Source of the DNA: Gallaecimonas kandeliae
GTDB taxonomy: Bacteria > Pseudomonadota > Gammaproteobacteria > Enterobacterales > Gallaecimonadaceae
Assembly: GCF_030450055.1 (NCBI RefSeq)
Contig: NZ_CP118480.1
Coordinates: forward strand, 2,879,415 to 2,943,414
Length of the DNA: 64,000 bases
Reading direction: 5' to 3'
The notes under the pieces are model-generated. The model was not told where the DNA came from, made no database searches, and saw only the letters and a list, made by a program, of their open reading frames with translations. The first letter of the stretch is position 1; each line of letters starts with the position of its first letter. This document shows positions 31,345-42,176 of the stretch, piece by piece. The position numbers and the translations under genes were made by a program.

Positions 31345-33084
31345 ATGGACAGCGCCCTCTTCCGCCAGCTGGTGGCCCACCTCAAATTCATCTACCCGGA
31401 ACGGGATCCGGCGCCCCTGGCCCTGGAGCTGCTGGCCGCCATGGCACTGGACCCGGACGCCCAGGGCCCCTCGCCCCACCAGAACCTCTGGAGCCAGGAC
31501 GATGTGCTGCTGATCAGCTACGGCAACTCCGTGGTGGACCAGGGGGAGAAACCCCTGGTGACCCTGGACAGGCTGGTGACAGGCGAGCTGGCCGACTGCC
31601 TGTCGGCGGTGCACATACTGCCCTTCTTCCCCTTTAGCTCGGACGACGGCTTCTCGGTCATCGACTATGTGTCGGTGAACGAGGCCCTGGGGGACTGGGG
31701 CCATGTCAGCCAGATAGCCAGCCACAAGACCTTGATGGCGGATCTCGTCATCAACCACATGTCGAGCCGCAGCGCCTGGTTCGAGAACTTCAAACGCCGC
31801 CGCGACCCGGGCAAGGACTATTTCAAGGAAGCGAGCCCCGAGGACGACTTGAGCCAGGTGGTGCGGCCCCGATCCAGCCCGCTGCTGACCCAGGTCGCCA
31901 CGGACGACGGCGAGCGCTGGGTCTGGTGCACCTTCAGCAGCGACCAGGTGGATCTCGATTTCGGCAACCCGGCGGTGTTGCTGGAATTCGTGAAGATAGT
32001 GGCCTTCTACCTTGCCCAGGGGGTGCGCTGGTTCCGCCTGGACGCCGTGGCCTACCTCTGGAAGGTCCCGGGCACCCCCAGCATCCACCTCCAGCAGACC
32101 CACGAGGTGGTGAAGCTGCTGCGCACCCTGGTCAGCCACAAGGTGCCAGAGGCTCTGCTCATCACCGAGACCAATGTCCCCAACCGCGAGAACCTCACCT
32201 ACTTCGGCAACGCCAACGAGGCCCACCTCATCTACAACTTCTCGCTGCCGCCGCTGCTGATCCACAGCCTGCTGTCCGGCAGCTGCCGGCACCTCAAGAC
32301 CTGGGCCATGAGCATGCCGCCGGCCCAGAACGGCACCGCCTACCTCAACTTCATCGCCAGCCACGACGGCATCGGCCTGAGGCCGGCCGAAGATCTGTTG
32401 GACGAACAGGAGCTGGGGGCCTTCATCGGCGCCATAGAGCGGGCCGGCGGCCTGGTCAGCTACCGCCGCACAGGCGGCGAGGACAAGCCCTACGAACTCA
32501 ACATCAGCCTCTGGGACGCCCTCAGGGACAGCATCGAAGGCGGCGAGCAGCAGTGGCAGCTGGCCCGCTTCCTCTGCGCCCACTGCATCATGCTGGGGCT
32601 AGAAGGTATCCCCGCCTTCTACATCCACAGCCTCTTCGCCACCGAGAACGACACCCAGAAGGTGGCGCTGACGTCGAGAAACCGCTCCATCAACCGCCAC
32701 AGCTGGACCCTGGAGGCCTTGCGCGCGGCGCTCAGCAACGGCAGCTACCACCAGCAGGCCTTCGAGGCGCTGCGCCACCTGATCCGGGTGCGCCGCAAGC
32801 AGCCCGCCTTCCACCCCAACGCCACCCAGTTCACCCTGCACCTGGGGCTGCAGCTGTTCGGCTTCTGGCGCCAGAGCCTGGACCGCAGCCAGAGCATCTT
32901 CGCCATCCACAACGTCAGCGGCCAACCCCAGGCCCTGGCCCTGTCGAGCATCAACCTGGTCAGCACCGACCTCTGGTTCGATCTGATCTCCGGCCGGCAC
33001 TACCCGGACGCCCAGGCCGAGCTGGTGCTGGCGCCTTATCAGTGCCTCTGGCTAAGCAACCGCGACTACGGCGGCGGTGAATAA
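31345..33084 (+). CDS. GH13_18 phosphorylase, probably glucosylglycerate phosphorylase
   Basis: Predicted to split glucosylglycerate with phosphate into glucose-1-phosphate and glycerate. The 579-residue enzyme has the GH13 nucleophile Asp233 (FRLDAVAYLWK), acid/base Glu275 (ITETNVPN) and Asp341 (ASHDGIG), and is of sucrose-phosphorylase type. Sucrose phosphorylase is the usual automatic name, but the flanking synthase, phosphatase and glycerate kinase point to glucosylglycerate (GGaP, as shown for E. coli YcjM). Only 2 bases separate it from the synthase gene. Its last codons are repeated three more times downstream. Confidence 0.86.
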   Translation: MDSALFRQLVAHLKFIYPERDPAPLALELLAAMALDPDAQGPSPHQNLWSQDDVLLISYGNSVVDQGEKPLVTLDRLVTGELADCLSAVHILPFFPFSSDDGFSVIDYVSVNEALGDWGHVSQIASHKTLMADLVINHMSSRSAWFENFKRRRDPGKDYFKEASPEDDLSQVVRPRSSPLLTQVATDDGERWVWCTFSSDQVDLDFGNPAVLLEFVKIVAFYLAQGVRWFRLDAVAYLWKVPGTPSIHLQQTHEVVKLLRTLVSHKVPEALLITETNVPNRENLTYFGNANEAHLIYNFSLPPLLIHSLLSGSCRHLKTWAMSMPPAQNGTAYLNFIASHDGIGLRPAEDLLDEQELGAFIGAIERAGGLVSYRRTGGEDKPYELNISLWDALRDSIEGGEQQWQLARFLCAHCIMLGLEGIPAFYIHSLFATENDTQKVALTSRNRSINRHSWTLEALRAALSNGSYHQQAFEALRHLIRVRRKQPAFHPNATQFTLHLGLQLFGFWRQSLDRSQSIFAIHNVSGQPQALALSSINLVSTDLWFDLISGRHYPDAQAELVLAPYQCLWLSNRDYGGGE

Positions 33085-33317
33085 GGTACTGGGCGCCAGG
33101 GCTGGCGTCATCCATGTCAGCGCCTCTGGCTAAGCAACCGCGACTACGGCGGCGATGAATAAGGCACTGGGCGCCAGGGCTGGCGTCATCCCTGCCAGCG
33201 CCTCTGGCTAAGCAACCGCGACTACGGCGGCGGTGAATAAGGCACTGTCGCCAGGGCTGGCGTCATCCATGTCAGTGCCTCTGGCTAAGCAACCGAGACT
33301 ACGGAGAAGAAGATTAG
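33040..33317 (+). repeat. 78-base tandem repeat of the phosphorylase gene end (about 3.6 copies)
   Basis: Units begin at 33040 (inside the gene), 33118, 33196 and 33273, with lengths 78, 78, 77 and 45. Each encodes LWLSNRDYG and a nearby stop. Units 1-3 end in GGGE or GGDE; the last ends in GEED with CGA for CGC. A spacer with CGCCA and TGGCG arms follows the stop in the first three. The last copy leads into the terminator. The array is made of coding ends, not CRISPR repeats. Confidence 0.92.
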
Positions 33318-33336
33318 GATTCTTGTGTCAGGCACA

Positions 33337-33364
33337 AAAAAGCCCGCCAACCGGCGGGCTTTTT
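33337..33364. terminator. Bidirectional terminator between the phosphorylase gene and opgH
   Basis: AAAAAGCCCGCC (33337-33348) pairs with GGCGGGCTTTTT (33353-33364) around AACC. It ends transcripts from both sides. Confidence 0.87.
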
Positions 33365-33365
33365 A

Positions 33366-35477
33366 TCAGCCGGCTTCGGCCCGCACCTTGGCGGCGCTCA
33401 TGGCCAAAAAGCGCTGGTAAAGCTCGGGGGTGGACAGCAGCCAGGCCTGCTCCTTGGGGTTCATGTAGGACAGGGCCAGGCAGGGATCGCTGGTGTCCCC
33501 CAGCTTGGTGATGACGGTGGCGTCCTGTCCGCGGATCTCCCCTGGCCTGCGCTCGGCGACGTTGTCGATAAGAGGCAGGCGGCGGCGGCCCAGCACAGGG
33601 TCCCGGGCCAGCAGAGCCAGGTCCGGAGCCGCGGCCACCCGCTCTTCGTAGAAAGGCAGCACGGCGTCCAGGGCCCGCTCTATGGCCGGCTTTTTCGTCT
33701 CCTCCGGGATCTGCAGCCAGCCCTTGTCTCTGAACCTGGCGCCCAGCTCGCCGGCGGCCGTGTAATAGGACAAAGGCACCGCCAGCAGCATGCCGAGGAT
33801 GGCCGGCGACAGCCAGGCCAGCAGCTGCCAGGAGTTGAACCAGGCCGCCACCGCCAGCACCAGGCCTGTGGCCACATGGCTGCGATGGCGGCGCCAGACG
33901 TCCTTCCAGGGCAGGCTGCCGTCGTCCCGGCGCTGGGGGTTCCAACCCGAATCGGCGCCCAGCAGTACCGAGGCCACGGCCCCTGAGTGGATCAGCATCA
34001 TCACCGGCGCCATCAGCGCCGACAGCACCACCTCGAAGAAGAAGCTCTTCAGCAGGCGGGCCGTGCCGCCGGCGCCGCGGCGCAGCTCGCTGTCCTTGAG
34101 GGCCAGGGTCAGGCCCAGCAGTTTGGGGGCAAACAGCACGGCCATGGTGACCCCGAACAGCATCAGGGCCCGCTTGGCGTCCAACACAGGCCAGGCCGGG
34201 AACAAGGAGAAGCTGTCGGGGAAGTATTCGGGGCGGATGAACTGGGCCTGCAGGGCCAGGGCGAAACCCGCCAGCACCAGCATCAGCCAGAGCGGCGAAC
34301 TCAGGTAGGACATGATGCCGGTGACCATGTGCAGCCGGCTCACCCAGGACAGCCCCTTGGCCCCCAGCACCTTGCTGTGCTGCAGGTTGCCCTGGCACCA
34401 GCGGCGGTCGCGGATGGCCATGTCGATGAGGGACGGCGGGCTTTCCTCATAGGAGCCGGTGAGATCCCAGGCGATGTCCACCACCCAGCCGGTACGGCGC
34501 AGCAAGGCCGCTTCCACGAAGTCATGGCTCATGATGTGGCCGCCGAAGGGGGCCTTGCCCGGCAGGTCCGGCAGGCCGGCGGCGCTCATGAAGGCGCTGG
34601 TGCGGATGATGGCGTTGTGGCCCCAGAAGTTGCCGTCCCTGTCCACCCACCAGGCGAGGCCTGTGCCCACTATGGGGCCGTAGATGCGGGTGGCGAACTG
34701 CTGCACCCGCGCCACCAGGGTGGTGCCGCGGATGAGCCTGGGTATGGTCTGGATCAGGCCGGCATCGGGGTTGGCCTCCATGCGCCTGGCCAGCTGGATA
34801 ATGGTGCTGGGCTCCATCAGGCTGTCGGCGTCCAGCACCAGCATGTGGTCGTAGTGGCGGCCCCAGCGGCGGCAGAAGTCGGCGACGTTGCCGGCTTTGC
34901 GGGCCAGGTTCTCACGGCGGCGGCGGTAGTAGATGCGGGCATCCGGCAGCCGTTCGCGGATGGCCATCAGCGCTTCTTCTTCCTGGAGCATCACCGCCGG
35001 GTTGGTGGTGTCGGCGATGATGAACCAGTCGAAGGCGGCGCCTTCACCCGCTTCCATGACGCCCCTGGCCATGGCCTCCAGGGCAGCGAAGATCCGGGCC
35101 GGATCCTCGTTGTAGCTCGGCATCAGCACGACGGTGCGGCCCCTCAGGGGAGCCTGGACCCACTCGGGGCGCTTGCGGCGCAGCAGCACCAGGAAGCCGG
35201 CGATGCCGGTGGTGCAGGCCAGGGCTATCCAGCAGAAGGTCAGGGAGAAGAGCACCAGCACCACGTATTCGGGCCAGGTGACGCCACCGGCGGCGAACAC
35301 CATCCACATCTCGACGATGGCGTAGACCGAGAGCAGCAGGGCGCTGCCCACCACCGCCAGCTGCCGCGGCCAGCGCGAAGGCACGGCCGCCGCATCGACG
35401 GGGGTGCGGCGCTGGCAGGCTTTAAGGGATTGCTGGGGCATCAGCCCCGGCAGTTCCTGGGGTGTTCCGGGGTTCAT
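33366..35477 (-). CDS. opgH: Glucans biosynthesis glucosyltransferase
   Basis: Inner-membrane GT2 enzyme that makes and exports the beta-1,2 backbone of osmoregulated periplasmic glucans. The 703-residue protein has two N-terminal helices (about 40-60 and 70-97), a cytoplasmic catalytic domain with [21 protein letters not shown], and the RRWCQGN motif, and several C-terminal helices. It is shorter than E. coli OpgH (847 residues), mainly in the N- and C-terminal extensions. The start overlaps the opgG stop in ATGA, forming the standard opgGH operon. Confidence 0.94.
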   Translation of the reverse strand: MNPGTPQELPGLMPQQSLKACQRRTPVDAAAVPSRWPRQLAVVGSALLLSVYAIVEMWMVFAAGGVTWPEYVVLVLFSLTFCWIALACTTGIAGFLVLLRRKRPEWVQAPLRGRTVVLMPSYNEDPARIFAALEAMARGVMEAGEGAAFDWFIIADTTNPAVMLQEEEALMAIRERLPDARIYYRRRRENLARKAGNVADFCRRWGRHYDHMLVLDADSLMEPSTIIQLARRMEANPDAGLIQTIPRLIRGTTLVARVQQFATRIYGPIVGTGLAWWVDRDGNFWGHNAIIRTSAFMSAAGLPDLPGKAPFGGHIMSHDFVEAALLRRTGWVVDIAWDLTGSYEESPPSLIDMAIRDRRWCQGNLQHSKVLGAKGLSWVSRLHMVTGIMSYLSSPLWLMLVLAGFALALQAQFIRPEYFPDSFSLFPAWPVLDAKRALMLFGVTMAVLFAPKLLGLTLALKDSELRRGAGGTARLLKSFFFEVVLSALMAPVMMLIHSGAVASVLLGADSGWNPQRRDDGSLPWKDVWRRHRSHVATGLVLAVAAWFNSWQLLAWLSPAILGMLLAVPLSYYTAAGELGARFRDKGWLQIPEETKKPAIERALDAVLPFYEERVAAAPDLALLARDPVLGRRRLPLIDNVAERRPGEIRGQDATVITKLGDTSDPCLALSYMNPKEQAWLLSTPELYQRFLAMSAAKVRAEAG

Positions 35478-37009
35478 CGGGCCGTCCAGCGGTAGAGCCA
35501 GGTCTCGGCCTGGCGGCCGTCTTCAAACTTTAGCTCCAGGCGCAGCTCGGCCAGCTTCTGGTCGCCGGGTTTGAGCCTGAAGCTGACCCTGTAGCCCTGG
35601 CAGTTGGGGTTGGGCTGCACCACCACATTGCTGATGGTGCCGCTGGAGCTGGTGACCATGGCCTGGGGCAGCTTGTCGGACGGCGGCTGCACTTCCTGGT
35701 AGTCCACCACGAAGAGGCGGTCCGGGGTCGGGCCCTTGATGTCGGCCCGGCCGGAACGGGTGGCCACCACCCGCACGGCGCGGGACAAAGGCTCGGTACC
35801 CCAACTCAGGCGGTAGGAGAAGCTGTACTCGGAGCCGGCCTTGAGCACCTCGGCCGGATCCCAGTAGGCGACGATGTTGTCGTGGATCTCCGACTGGCTG
35901 GGGATCTCCACCAGGGTCACGGCCCCCTTGCCCCAGTTGCCCACAGGTTCCACCCAGAGGCTGGGGCGTTTTTCGTAATGGGCTTCCAGGTCCTGGTAGC
36001 GCTCGAAGCGGCGCTCCCGCTGCATCAGGCCGAAGCCCATGGGCGCCGTGTCCTCGAAGGCGCTGATCTGCAGCTCCCTGGGGTTGGCCAGGGGCCGCCA
36101 GAGCCGCTCACCCTTGCCGTTCTGGATCAGCAGGCCGTCCGAGTCATGGACCTGGGGCCTGTAGTCGTCCGCGTTCTGGCGGCCGTTCATGGAGAACATG
36201 TACATGCTGGTGGCCGGGGCCAGGCCCACCTTGTCCAGGTCCACCCGCGGGAACAGGGTCGCCTCCACGTCCATGACGGTGTTGTCGCCAGGCCTGATGG
36301 TGAAGCGGTAGGCGCCCGTGGTGCTGGGGCTGTCCAGCAGGGCGTAGACCAGTATGGAGTTGCTCTCATGGGAGGGCTTTTCCACCCAGAAGGCGCGGAA
36401 GGCGGGGAATTCCTCGCCACCCGGATCGGCGGTCTTGATGGCCAGCCCCCTGGCCGAGAGGCCGTAATTCTGGTGGCGGCCGAGGGAGCGGAAGTAGCTG
36501 GCGCCTTGGAAGACCGCCACTTCGTCATAGTAATCGGCCCTGTTGATGGGGGCGTGGAGGCGGAAACCCGAGAAGCCGACATCGTCGCTGGGCAGGGGCT
36601 TGGTGATCATGGGGCCGGCGTTGAACATGGCCGGATCATAGGCCACATGCTTGGCCTGGCCGTCTTCCACCACCGCCACTTCCACCGGATCCTTGTAGTA
36701 GAGGCCGCGCAGGAAGAACTGCATCTGATAGGGCAGGTCGTCATGAGCCCAGACCGCCGACTCCGGAGAGAAGCGGATGTCGCGGTACTGGTCGTAGCTC
36801 AGGTCGTCCAGGGCCTCGGGCAGCGGCTTGTCAGGTGCCTTGTAGGGCTTCTGGGACAGCTTGCGGGCGATTTCCACCACAGTGTCACGGCTGAAGGGGC
36901 CATCCTGGGTATAGGCGGGGCCACTGACGACGGCAGCAGCCTGCGCCTGGCCCAACAGGCACCAGGACAAAGCAAATAAACCCATGTATTTAAAGCCCTT
37001 GGCTATCAC
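35474..37009 (-). CDS. opgG: Periplasmic glucans biosynthesis protein OpgG
   Basis: Periplasmic protein needed for osmoregulated glucan synthesis, with OpgH. A GTG at 37009, preceded by GGAGGGAGTAAGG, gives 511 residues, the same length as E. coli OpgG. It has a signal peptide ending GQAQA, then [19 protein letters not shown] and [10 protein letters not shown], which are family landmarks. The frame continues 56 codons upstream without a good ribosome binding site, so those codons were left out. Confidence 0.92.
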   Translation of the reverse strand: MIAKGFKYMGLFALSWCLLGQAQAAAVVSGPAYTQDGPFSRDTVVEIARKLSQKPYKAPDKPLPEALDDLSYDQYRDIRFSPESAVWAHDDLPYQMQFFLRGLYYKDPVEVAVVEDGQAKHVAYDPAMFNAGPMITKPLPSDDVGFSGFRLHAPINRADYYDEVAVFQGASYFRSLGRHQNYGLSARGLAIKTADPGGEEFPAFRAFWVEKPSHESNSILVYALLDSPSTTGAYRFTIRPGDNTVMDVEATLFPRVDLDKVGLAPATSMYMFSMNGRQNADDYRPQVHDSDGLLIQNGKGERLWRPLANPRELQISAFEDTAPMGFGLMQRERRFERYQDLEAHYEKRPSLWVEPVGNWGKGAVTLVEIPSQSEIHDNIVAYWDPAEVLKAGSEYSFSYRLSWGTEPLSRAVRVVATRSGRADIKGPTPDRLFVVDYQEVQPPSDKLPQAMVTSSSGTISNVVVQPNPNCQGYRVSFRLKPGDQKLAELRLELKFEDGRQAETWLYRWTAR

Positions 37010-37446
37010 CCTTACTCCCTCCTCGGACCACAGCGATCTGCAGCTGATTCTATATGCTGCCGCCCCGTGCATTAACTTTTGCTGATGAGGAAAGATGAAA
37101 TTTTCTAGAGGTGGATCACAAGGGCTTGTTGTAGAAACGTTTTCGCAAAGATGACGGCTTCTGTTCCCAGCCTCCAAATGTTAGAAAGCCGTAAAAAATA
37201 TAATCCCCTCCCCTTTTTCTTTTTCCCGTTCCCCGGGCCGGCCCCCTTGCGCCTGGCCCCAGGGCATAGGCAAATCTCCTTTTATTACAAGTGCCTGCGA
37301 TGCGACCATCGGTAAACAAAAAGGCGATCTTGATCACTACATTTCTGTGACAAATGTGACATCTTGGCGGCGCCCTGGCACCGGATAAGGCTATCGGTGG
37401 CGGTCCTGGGCAACAAAACGAAAACAATATCTGAGGACAAACCACA
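37010..37446. promoter_or_regulatory. Divergent regulatory region between opgGH and the subtilase gene
   Basis: This 437-base region is more AT-rich than its surroundings and has no supported gene. It must hold both promoters. A direct repeat TGTGAC (37346-37351) and TGTGAC (37355-37360) at 9-base spacing lies about 90 bases before the subtilase start; it resembles CRP half-sites but in direct, not inverted, order. Confidence 0.4.
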
Positions 37447-39465
37447 ATGACCAAATCCCATCTGGCCCTGCGCCTAGCGCCTGTGGCCCTGGCACTCTGC
37501 GCTTCCTTGAATTCAGCACCGGCCCTGGCCGAACACGGCATGCAGGCCCCCTTCGTGGCCCAAAAAGCCGACCAGGGCGAGCGCTACATAGTCCGCTTCA
37601 AAGAGCGTGGCAACATGAGCATCCAGGCCATGAACCACAGCCAACGCCTGGCCCGCGCCAGCGAGAACGCCAACCTGGTGCTCAAGCACGGCGGTAAAGT
37701 GAAGAACAGGATGGCCCGCTTCAACGCCATCGGCGCCAAGCTCACCAAGGCTCAGCTCAAAGCCATGAAGGCCGACCCCAGCGTCGCCTACATCGAGCCC
37801 GACCCGATCCGTAAGCCCCTGGCGTCCAGCCTGGGCGAGATCATGCCCTGGGGCGTACAGAAGGTGCAGGCCGCCGGTACCCTCGGCAACAACGCCGCTA
37901 CCGGCCGCAAGGTTTGTATCATCGACACCGGCTTCTACCTGGGCCACCCCGACCTGACCACCACCAACGTCAGCGGTGAAGGCAACAGCGCCACCGGCGA
38001 CTGGAGCAAACCTGGCGCCAGCCACGGCACCCACGTTGCCGGCACCATCGCCGGTATCGCCAACAACGGCGAAGGCGTTGTCGGCATCTTCCCGGCCGAC
38101 CAGGTCGCAATCTATTCCGTCAAGGTCTTCGACAACGACGGCAACTGGCCTACCGCTTCCGACCTGGTGACCGCCGCTGAAGACTGTGCCAGCCACGGCG
38201 CCAACGTCATCAACATGAGCCTGGGTGGCGGTGCTTCCTCCACCACCGAGAGCAACGCTTTCGCCCAGCTGCTGAGCGACGGCGTACTGTCCATCGCCGC
38301 TTCCGGTAACGGTGGCGACAGCACCCTGTCCTACCCCGCTTCCTACGATTCCGTCGTTTCCGTCGGCGCCGTGGACAACAACGAGCAGTGGGCCTACTTC
38401 TCCCAGTACAACAACCAGGTAGAACTGTCCGCCCCTGGCGTGGCCATCCGCTCCACCGTCATCCCCGGTGACGGCCGCGAAGCCGACCTGGTCGTAGGTG
38501 GTGCTTCTTACGCCGCCAAAGGCGTAGTACCCCAGACCCGCTACACCAAGAGCGGCACCAGCTATGTCGTCAACGACTTCAACGGCACAGTGACGGCCCC
38601 CCTGGCCAGCTGTACCACCAGCGGCACCAGCGCCAGCTGCAGCGGCGCCAGCGGCAAGATCTGCGTGGTTGAGCGTACCGCCAACGAAGACACCAGCGGC
38701 TATCCGGAAGTCAACGCTGTCGCGGCCTGTGCCAGCGCCGGCGGCGTCGGCGCCGTGGTCTACTCCAAGTCCAGCCTGCCTGGCCTGCAGAACAACTTCC
38801 TGGTGGATGCCAACGGCGTAGCCACCTTCCCTGTTGTTTCCGTAGACCGCGCCACCGGCCTGGAGCTCGCCGGCAAGGCCGGCCAGAGCGCCACCCTGAC
38901 CGTGACCGGCAACGCCGACTACGAGTACTACAACGGTACTTCCATGGCGACCCCGCATGTCGCCGGTGTAGCGGCCCTGGTATGGAGCTACTTCCCCAGC
39001 TGCAGCGCGACCCAGATCCGCAGCGCCCTGGACGCTACCGCCAAGGACCTCGGCACCGCCGGTCGTGACAACTACTACGGTTACGGCCTGGTCCAAGCCC
39101 AGGATGCCGTGGACTACCTGAATGCCAACGGCTGTGACGGCGGTGGCAGCACCGGCGGCGGCTCTGACAACAGCGTCAACGAGTCCAACCTGTCCGCCAG
39201 CTACCACAACTGGGTCTACTTCCCGATCCAGGTACCGGCCGGCGCCACCAGCCTGAACGTCGCCATCAGCGGCGGCACCGGTGATGCCGACCTCTACGTG
39301 CGTAAAGGCTCCCAGCCCACCACCAGCAGCTACAACTGCCGCCCCTACCTGACCGGTAACAATGAGAGCTGTGCCATCAGCTCCCCTGCCGCCGACACCT
39401 GGTACATCGGCATCCGTGCCTACGCGGCCTTCTCCGGCGTCAACCTGACTGCCACCGCCCAGTAA
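37447..39465 (+). CDS. Secreted S8 subtilisin-like serine protease with PPC domain
   Basis: Extracellular protease, probably exported by type II secretion. The 672 residues hold a signal peptide (about 1-28), an I9 propeptide inhibitor (YIVRFKERGN to YIEPDPI), the S8 catalytic domain with Asp160 (IIDTGFY), His193 (HGTHVAGT) and Ser499 (GTSMATPHVAG), a PA-type insert between the catalytic His and Ser regions, and a C-terminal PPC domain after a glycine-serine linker. Autoprocessing of both ends is expected for this family. It uses T-ending codons (GTT, GCT, GGT) more than its neighbours, as highly expressed genes do. Confidence 0.95.
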   Translation: MTKSHLALRLAPVALALCASLNSAPALAEHGMQAPFVAQKADQGERYIVRFKERGNMSIQAMNHSQRLARASENANLVLKHGGKVKNRMARFNAIGAKLTKAQLKAMKADPSVAYIEPDPIRKPLASSLGEIMPWGVQKVQAAGTLGNNAATGRKVCIIDTGFYLGHPDLTTTNVSGEGNSATGDWSKPGASHGTHVAGTIAGIANNGEGVVGIFPADQVAIYSVKVFDNDGNWPTASDLVTAAEDCASHGANVINMSLGGGASSTTESNAFAQLLSDGVLSIAASGNGGDSTLSYPASYDSVVSVGAVDNNEQWAYFSQYNNQVELSAPGVAIRSTVIPGDGREADLVVGGASYAAKGVVPQTRYTKSGTSYVVNDFNGTVTAPLASCTTSGTSASCSGASGKICVVERTANEDTSGYPEVNAVAACASAGGVGAVVYSKSSLPGLQNNFLVDANGVATFPVVSVDRATGLELAGKAGQSATLTVTGNADYEYYNGTSMATPHVAGVAALVWSYFPSCSATQIRSALDATAKDLGTAGRDNYYGYGLVQAQDAVDYLNANGCDGGGSTGGGSDNSVNESNLSASYHNWVYFPIQVPAGATSLNVAISGGTGDADLYVRKGSQPTTSSYNCRPYLTGNNESCAISSPAADTWYIGIRAYAAFSGVNLTATAQ

Positions 39466-39480
39466 CAAGGGCAATAAAAA

Positions 39481-39532
39481 GCCCCCTCCTTGGAGGGGGC
39501 CCATGAAAAAGGGCGCCTCAGGGCGCCCTTTT
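39481..39532. terminator. Two adjacent terminator hairpins between the subtilase gene and tyrS
   Basis: GCCCCCTCC (39481-39489) pairs with GGAGGGGGC (39492-39500), with its A-run giving a T-tract on the minus strand (tyrS). AAAAGGGCGCC (39507-39517) pairs with GGCGCCCTTTT (39522-39532), serving the protease gene. Confidence 0.8.
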
Positions 39533-39547
39533 CTTATCGAGCCTGAC

Positions 39548-40747
39548 TCAGGCCAGGGTGACGCGGGCGAACTTGCGCTTGCCCACCTGGAACACGGCCA
39601 CTGTGCCCTGGGCGACTACCTGCTTGGCGTCATCGATGCGTTCGCCGTCCATCTTCACTGCCCCCTGCTTGATCATGCGCATGCCGTCGGAGGTGGAAGC
39701 CACCAGGCCGGCGTCTTTGAGCAGGTTGGCGATAGCCAGGCCTTCGCTGCCGGCTTCCAGGGTCAGCTCGTCCATCTCGTCGGGGATGGCGTTCTTCTGG
39801 AAGCGCTGGATGAAGTCCTGGTGGGCCGCTTCGGCGTCCGCTTCGCTGTGGAAGCGGGCGATCAGTTCCTTGGCCAGCAGGATCTTGGTGTCACGGGGGT
39901 TGGCGCCATCAACGATGGCCTGGCGGAAACCACGGATCTCTTCCAGGGGGCGGAAGGACAGCAGCTCGAAGTAGCTCCACATCAGCTCGTCACTGATGGA
40001 CATCACCTTGCCGAACATCTCGGTGGGGGCGTCGCTGACGCCGATGTAGTTGCCGGCGGACTTGGACATCTTCTTGACGCCGTCCAGGCCCACCAGCAGC
40101 GGCATCATCATCACCACCTGGGCGGACTGGCCTTCGGATTTTTGCAGCTCGCGGCCCATCAGCAGGTTGAACTTCTGGTCGGTACCGCCCAGCTCGATGT
40201 CGGCCTGGAGGGCCACGGAGTCGTAGCCCTGCAGCAGCGGGTACATGAACTCGTGGATGGCGATGGGCTGGTTGCCGGCAAAGCGCTTCTTGAAGTCGTC
40301 CCGCTCCAGCATCCGGGCCACCGTCAGGTTGGAGGCCAGCTTGAGCATGCCGGCGGCGCCGAGACCCTCGAGCCACTCGGAGTTGAAGACGATGCGGGTC
40401 TTGGCCGGATCCAGGATCTTGAACACCTGCTCCTTGTAGGTCTCGGCGTTGCGGGCCACGTCCTCGCGGGTCAGGGGCGGACGAGTGCTGTTCTTGCCGG
40501 TGGGGTCGCCGATCATGCCGGTGAAGTCCCCGATCAGGAAGATGACCTCATGGCCCAGATCCTGGAACTGGCGCAGCTTGTTGAGCACCACAGTGTGGCC
40601 CAGATGGATGTCCGGCGCCGTCGGATCGGCGCCCAGCTTGACGCGCAGGGGGCGACCTTCCTTGAGCTTGGCGACCAGCTCGTCAACAACCAGGATCTCT
40701 TCCACACCCCGCTTCAATACTTCCAGGGCGTCCTGGACCACTGTCAT
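39548..40747 (-). CDS. tyrS: Tyrosyl-tRNA synthetase
   Basis: Charges tRNA-Tyr. The 399-residue class I synthetase has the HIGH-like motif HLGHTVVL, the KMSKS motif ([12 protein letters not shown]) and a C-terminal S4 RNA-binding domain ([19 protein letters not shown]). The sequence is of the shorter-loop type seen in Pseudomonas and marine gammaproteobacteria rather than E. coli TyrS. The ATG at 40747 is preceded by AAGGAT; the frame runs further but without family similarity. It is divergent from the M23 peptidase gene, a common arrangement. Confidence 0.96.
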   Translation of the reverse strand: MTVVQDALEVLKRGVEEILVVDELVAKLKEGRPLRVKLGADPTAPDIHLGHTVVLNKLRQFQDLGHEVIFLIGDFTGMIGDPTGKNSTRPPLTREDVARNAETYKEQVFKILDPAKTRIVFNSEWLEGLGAAGMLKLASNLTVARMLERDDFKKRFAGNQPIAIHEFMYPLLQGYDSVALQADIELGGTDQKFNLLMGRELQKSEGQSAQVVMMMPLLVGLDGVKKMSKSAGNYIGVSDAPTEMFGKVMSISDELMWSYFELLSFRPLEEIRGFRQAIVDGANPRDTKILLAKELIARFHSEADAEAAHQDFIQRFQKNAIPDEMDELTLEAGSEGLAIANLLKDAGLVASTSDGMRMIKQGAVKMDGERIDDAKQVVAQGTVAVFQVGKRKFARVTLA

Positions 40748-40892
40748 CTTCGTATCCTTATTTCGCTGCCAAAAGACATAAGGACCTAGTGTATCCGATT
40801 GGCTTGGGCCAATAAAAGCCGATAGACTTGAGCGTTGAACAAGGCAGCAGAGCTGCGCGCCTTTTTGTATTTGCCCAAGCCAGACAGACGCC

Positions 40893-42176
40893 ATGCTGCA
40901 TCTCATCAAAGCCTTGCCCAAGAGGCATAAGATCCTGGCCGGCGGGGTGGCTGCCCTGCTGGGCCTGCTGCTATTCCTGCCGTCGGAAGATGCCGAAGCC
41001 ACCCGCGCCCACGACGGCCTGCAGGTGGGGCAGCGCTATCCCCTGGCCGTGGCCGTCCAGCCCCAAGCCAGCCAGCCTCTTGCCGCTCCCGAATGGCAGT
41101 GGCAAGGGCAAACCGTCAAAAGCGGCGACAGCCTGGCCAAGCTTTTCGACCGCGCCGGCGTCTCGGCGCGGGTCCTCCATGAACTGCTTCAAGATCTGGG
41201 CAAAGCCGGCAGGCCGCTCACCGAGCTGCGCCCCGGCGAGAAACTGGAATTTGCCAAGGCCGAGGACGGCAGCCTGGCCGCCCTGCGCTACAGCCCCAGC
41301 CGCACTGAGCAGCTGCTGGTCAACAAGGGCGACAAGGGCTTTAGCCTGGAAAGCCGCGAGATACCGGTAGAACACCACGAGCAGTTCGCCACCAATACCA
41401 TCAGCTCCAACTTCTGGAACGCCGGCGTCGATGCCGGCCTGTCCCCCAACATCATCGACGGCATCGCCGACATCCTCGGTTACGACATCGACTTCGCCCT
41501 GGAGCTGCGGCGCGGCGACAGCTTCGCCGTGCTCTACGACCAGGACTACATCGACGGCGACTTCATCGGCGACGGCAAGATCCAAGCGGTAACCTTCGTC
41601 AACCAGGGCCAGCTGTTCCAGGCGGTGCGCCACAGCGACGGCAACTACTACACACCGCAAGGCAAGTCCCTGCGCAAGGCCTTCCTGCGCTCGCCGGTGA
41701 ACTACAAGTACATCTCGTCGAGCTTCAACCCCCACCGCCTGCACCCGGTCACGGGCAAGGTCCGCCCCCACAACGGCATCGACTACGCCGCCAAGGTGGG
41801 CACCCCCGTCTACGCCTCGGGGGACGGCCGGGTCATGAAGTCGGCCTATTCCAGCCTCAACGGCAACTATGTCTTCATCAAGCACGGCGAGAAGTTCGTC
41901 ACCAAGTACCTGCACCTCTCGAAGCGGCTGGTGAAAGCCGGCCAGGCGGTGCACCAGGGCCAGCTGATCGGCAAGGTGGGGGCCACGGGCCGGGTCACGG
42001 GCCCGCACCTGCACTATGAATTTTTGGTGGGCGGGGTGCACCGCAACCCCCGCACCGTCAAGCTGCCCGAAGCCCAACCGGTGCCTGCCGCCGAGCTGGC
42101 CGCCTTCAAGGCCCACGCCCAGGAGCTGCTGGCCCGCCTCGGCACCCAGCAGCGGATCATGGTGGCCATGAAGTGA
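40893..42176 (+). CDS. Murein DD-endopeptidase, MepM-like (OapA/LysM-M23)
   Basis: Predicted to cut peptidoglycan crosslinks during growth. The 427 residues hold one N-terminal membrane anchor (about 15-30), an OapA/LysM-like region ([21 protein letters not shown]), and a C-terminal M23 domain. Zinc and catalytic residues are in [14 protein letters not shown] and [12 protein letters not shown], with the intact HxH. Position beside tyrS and anmK is typical for mepM-like genes. The stop overlaps by one base (TGATG) a 32-codon relic of anmK. Confidence 0.9.
   Translation: MLHLIKALPKRHKILAGGVAALLGLLLFLPSEDAEATRAHDGLQVGQRYPLAVAVQPQASQPLAAPEWQWQGQTVKSGDSLAKLFDRAGVSARVLHELLQDLGKAGRPLTELRPGEKLEFAKAEDGSLAALRYSPSRTEQLLVNKGDKGFSLESREIPVEHHEQFATNTISSNFWNAGVDAGLSPNIIDGIADILGYDIDFALELRRGDSFAVLYDQDYIDGDFIGDGKIQAVTFVNQGQLFQAVRHSDGNYYTPQGKSLRKAFLRSPVNYKYISSSFNPHRLHPVTGKVRPHNGIDYAAKVGTPVYASGDGRVMKSAYSSLNGNYVFIKHGEKFVTKYLHLSKRLVKAGQAVHQGQLIGKVGATGRVTGPHLHYEFLVGGVHRNPRTVKLPEAQPVPAAELAAFKAHAQELLARLGTQQRIMVAMK

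Noticed and set aside
31345..33084. Plain sucrose phosphorylase
   Set aside because: The catalytic type fits, but the synthase, phosphatase and glycerate kinase next to it favour glucosylglycerate; kept as an alternative.
33040..33317. Possible CRISPR array
   Set aside because: Repeats are the coding end of the adjacent gene, 77-78 bases long, with near-identical spacers and no cas genes.
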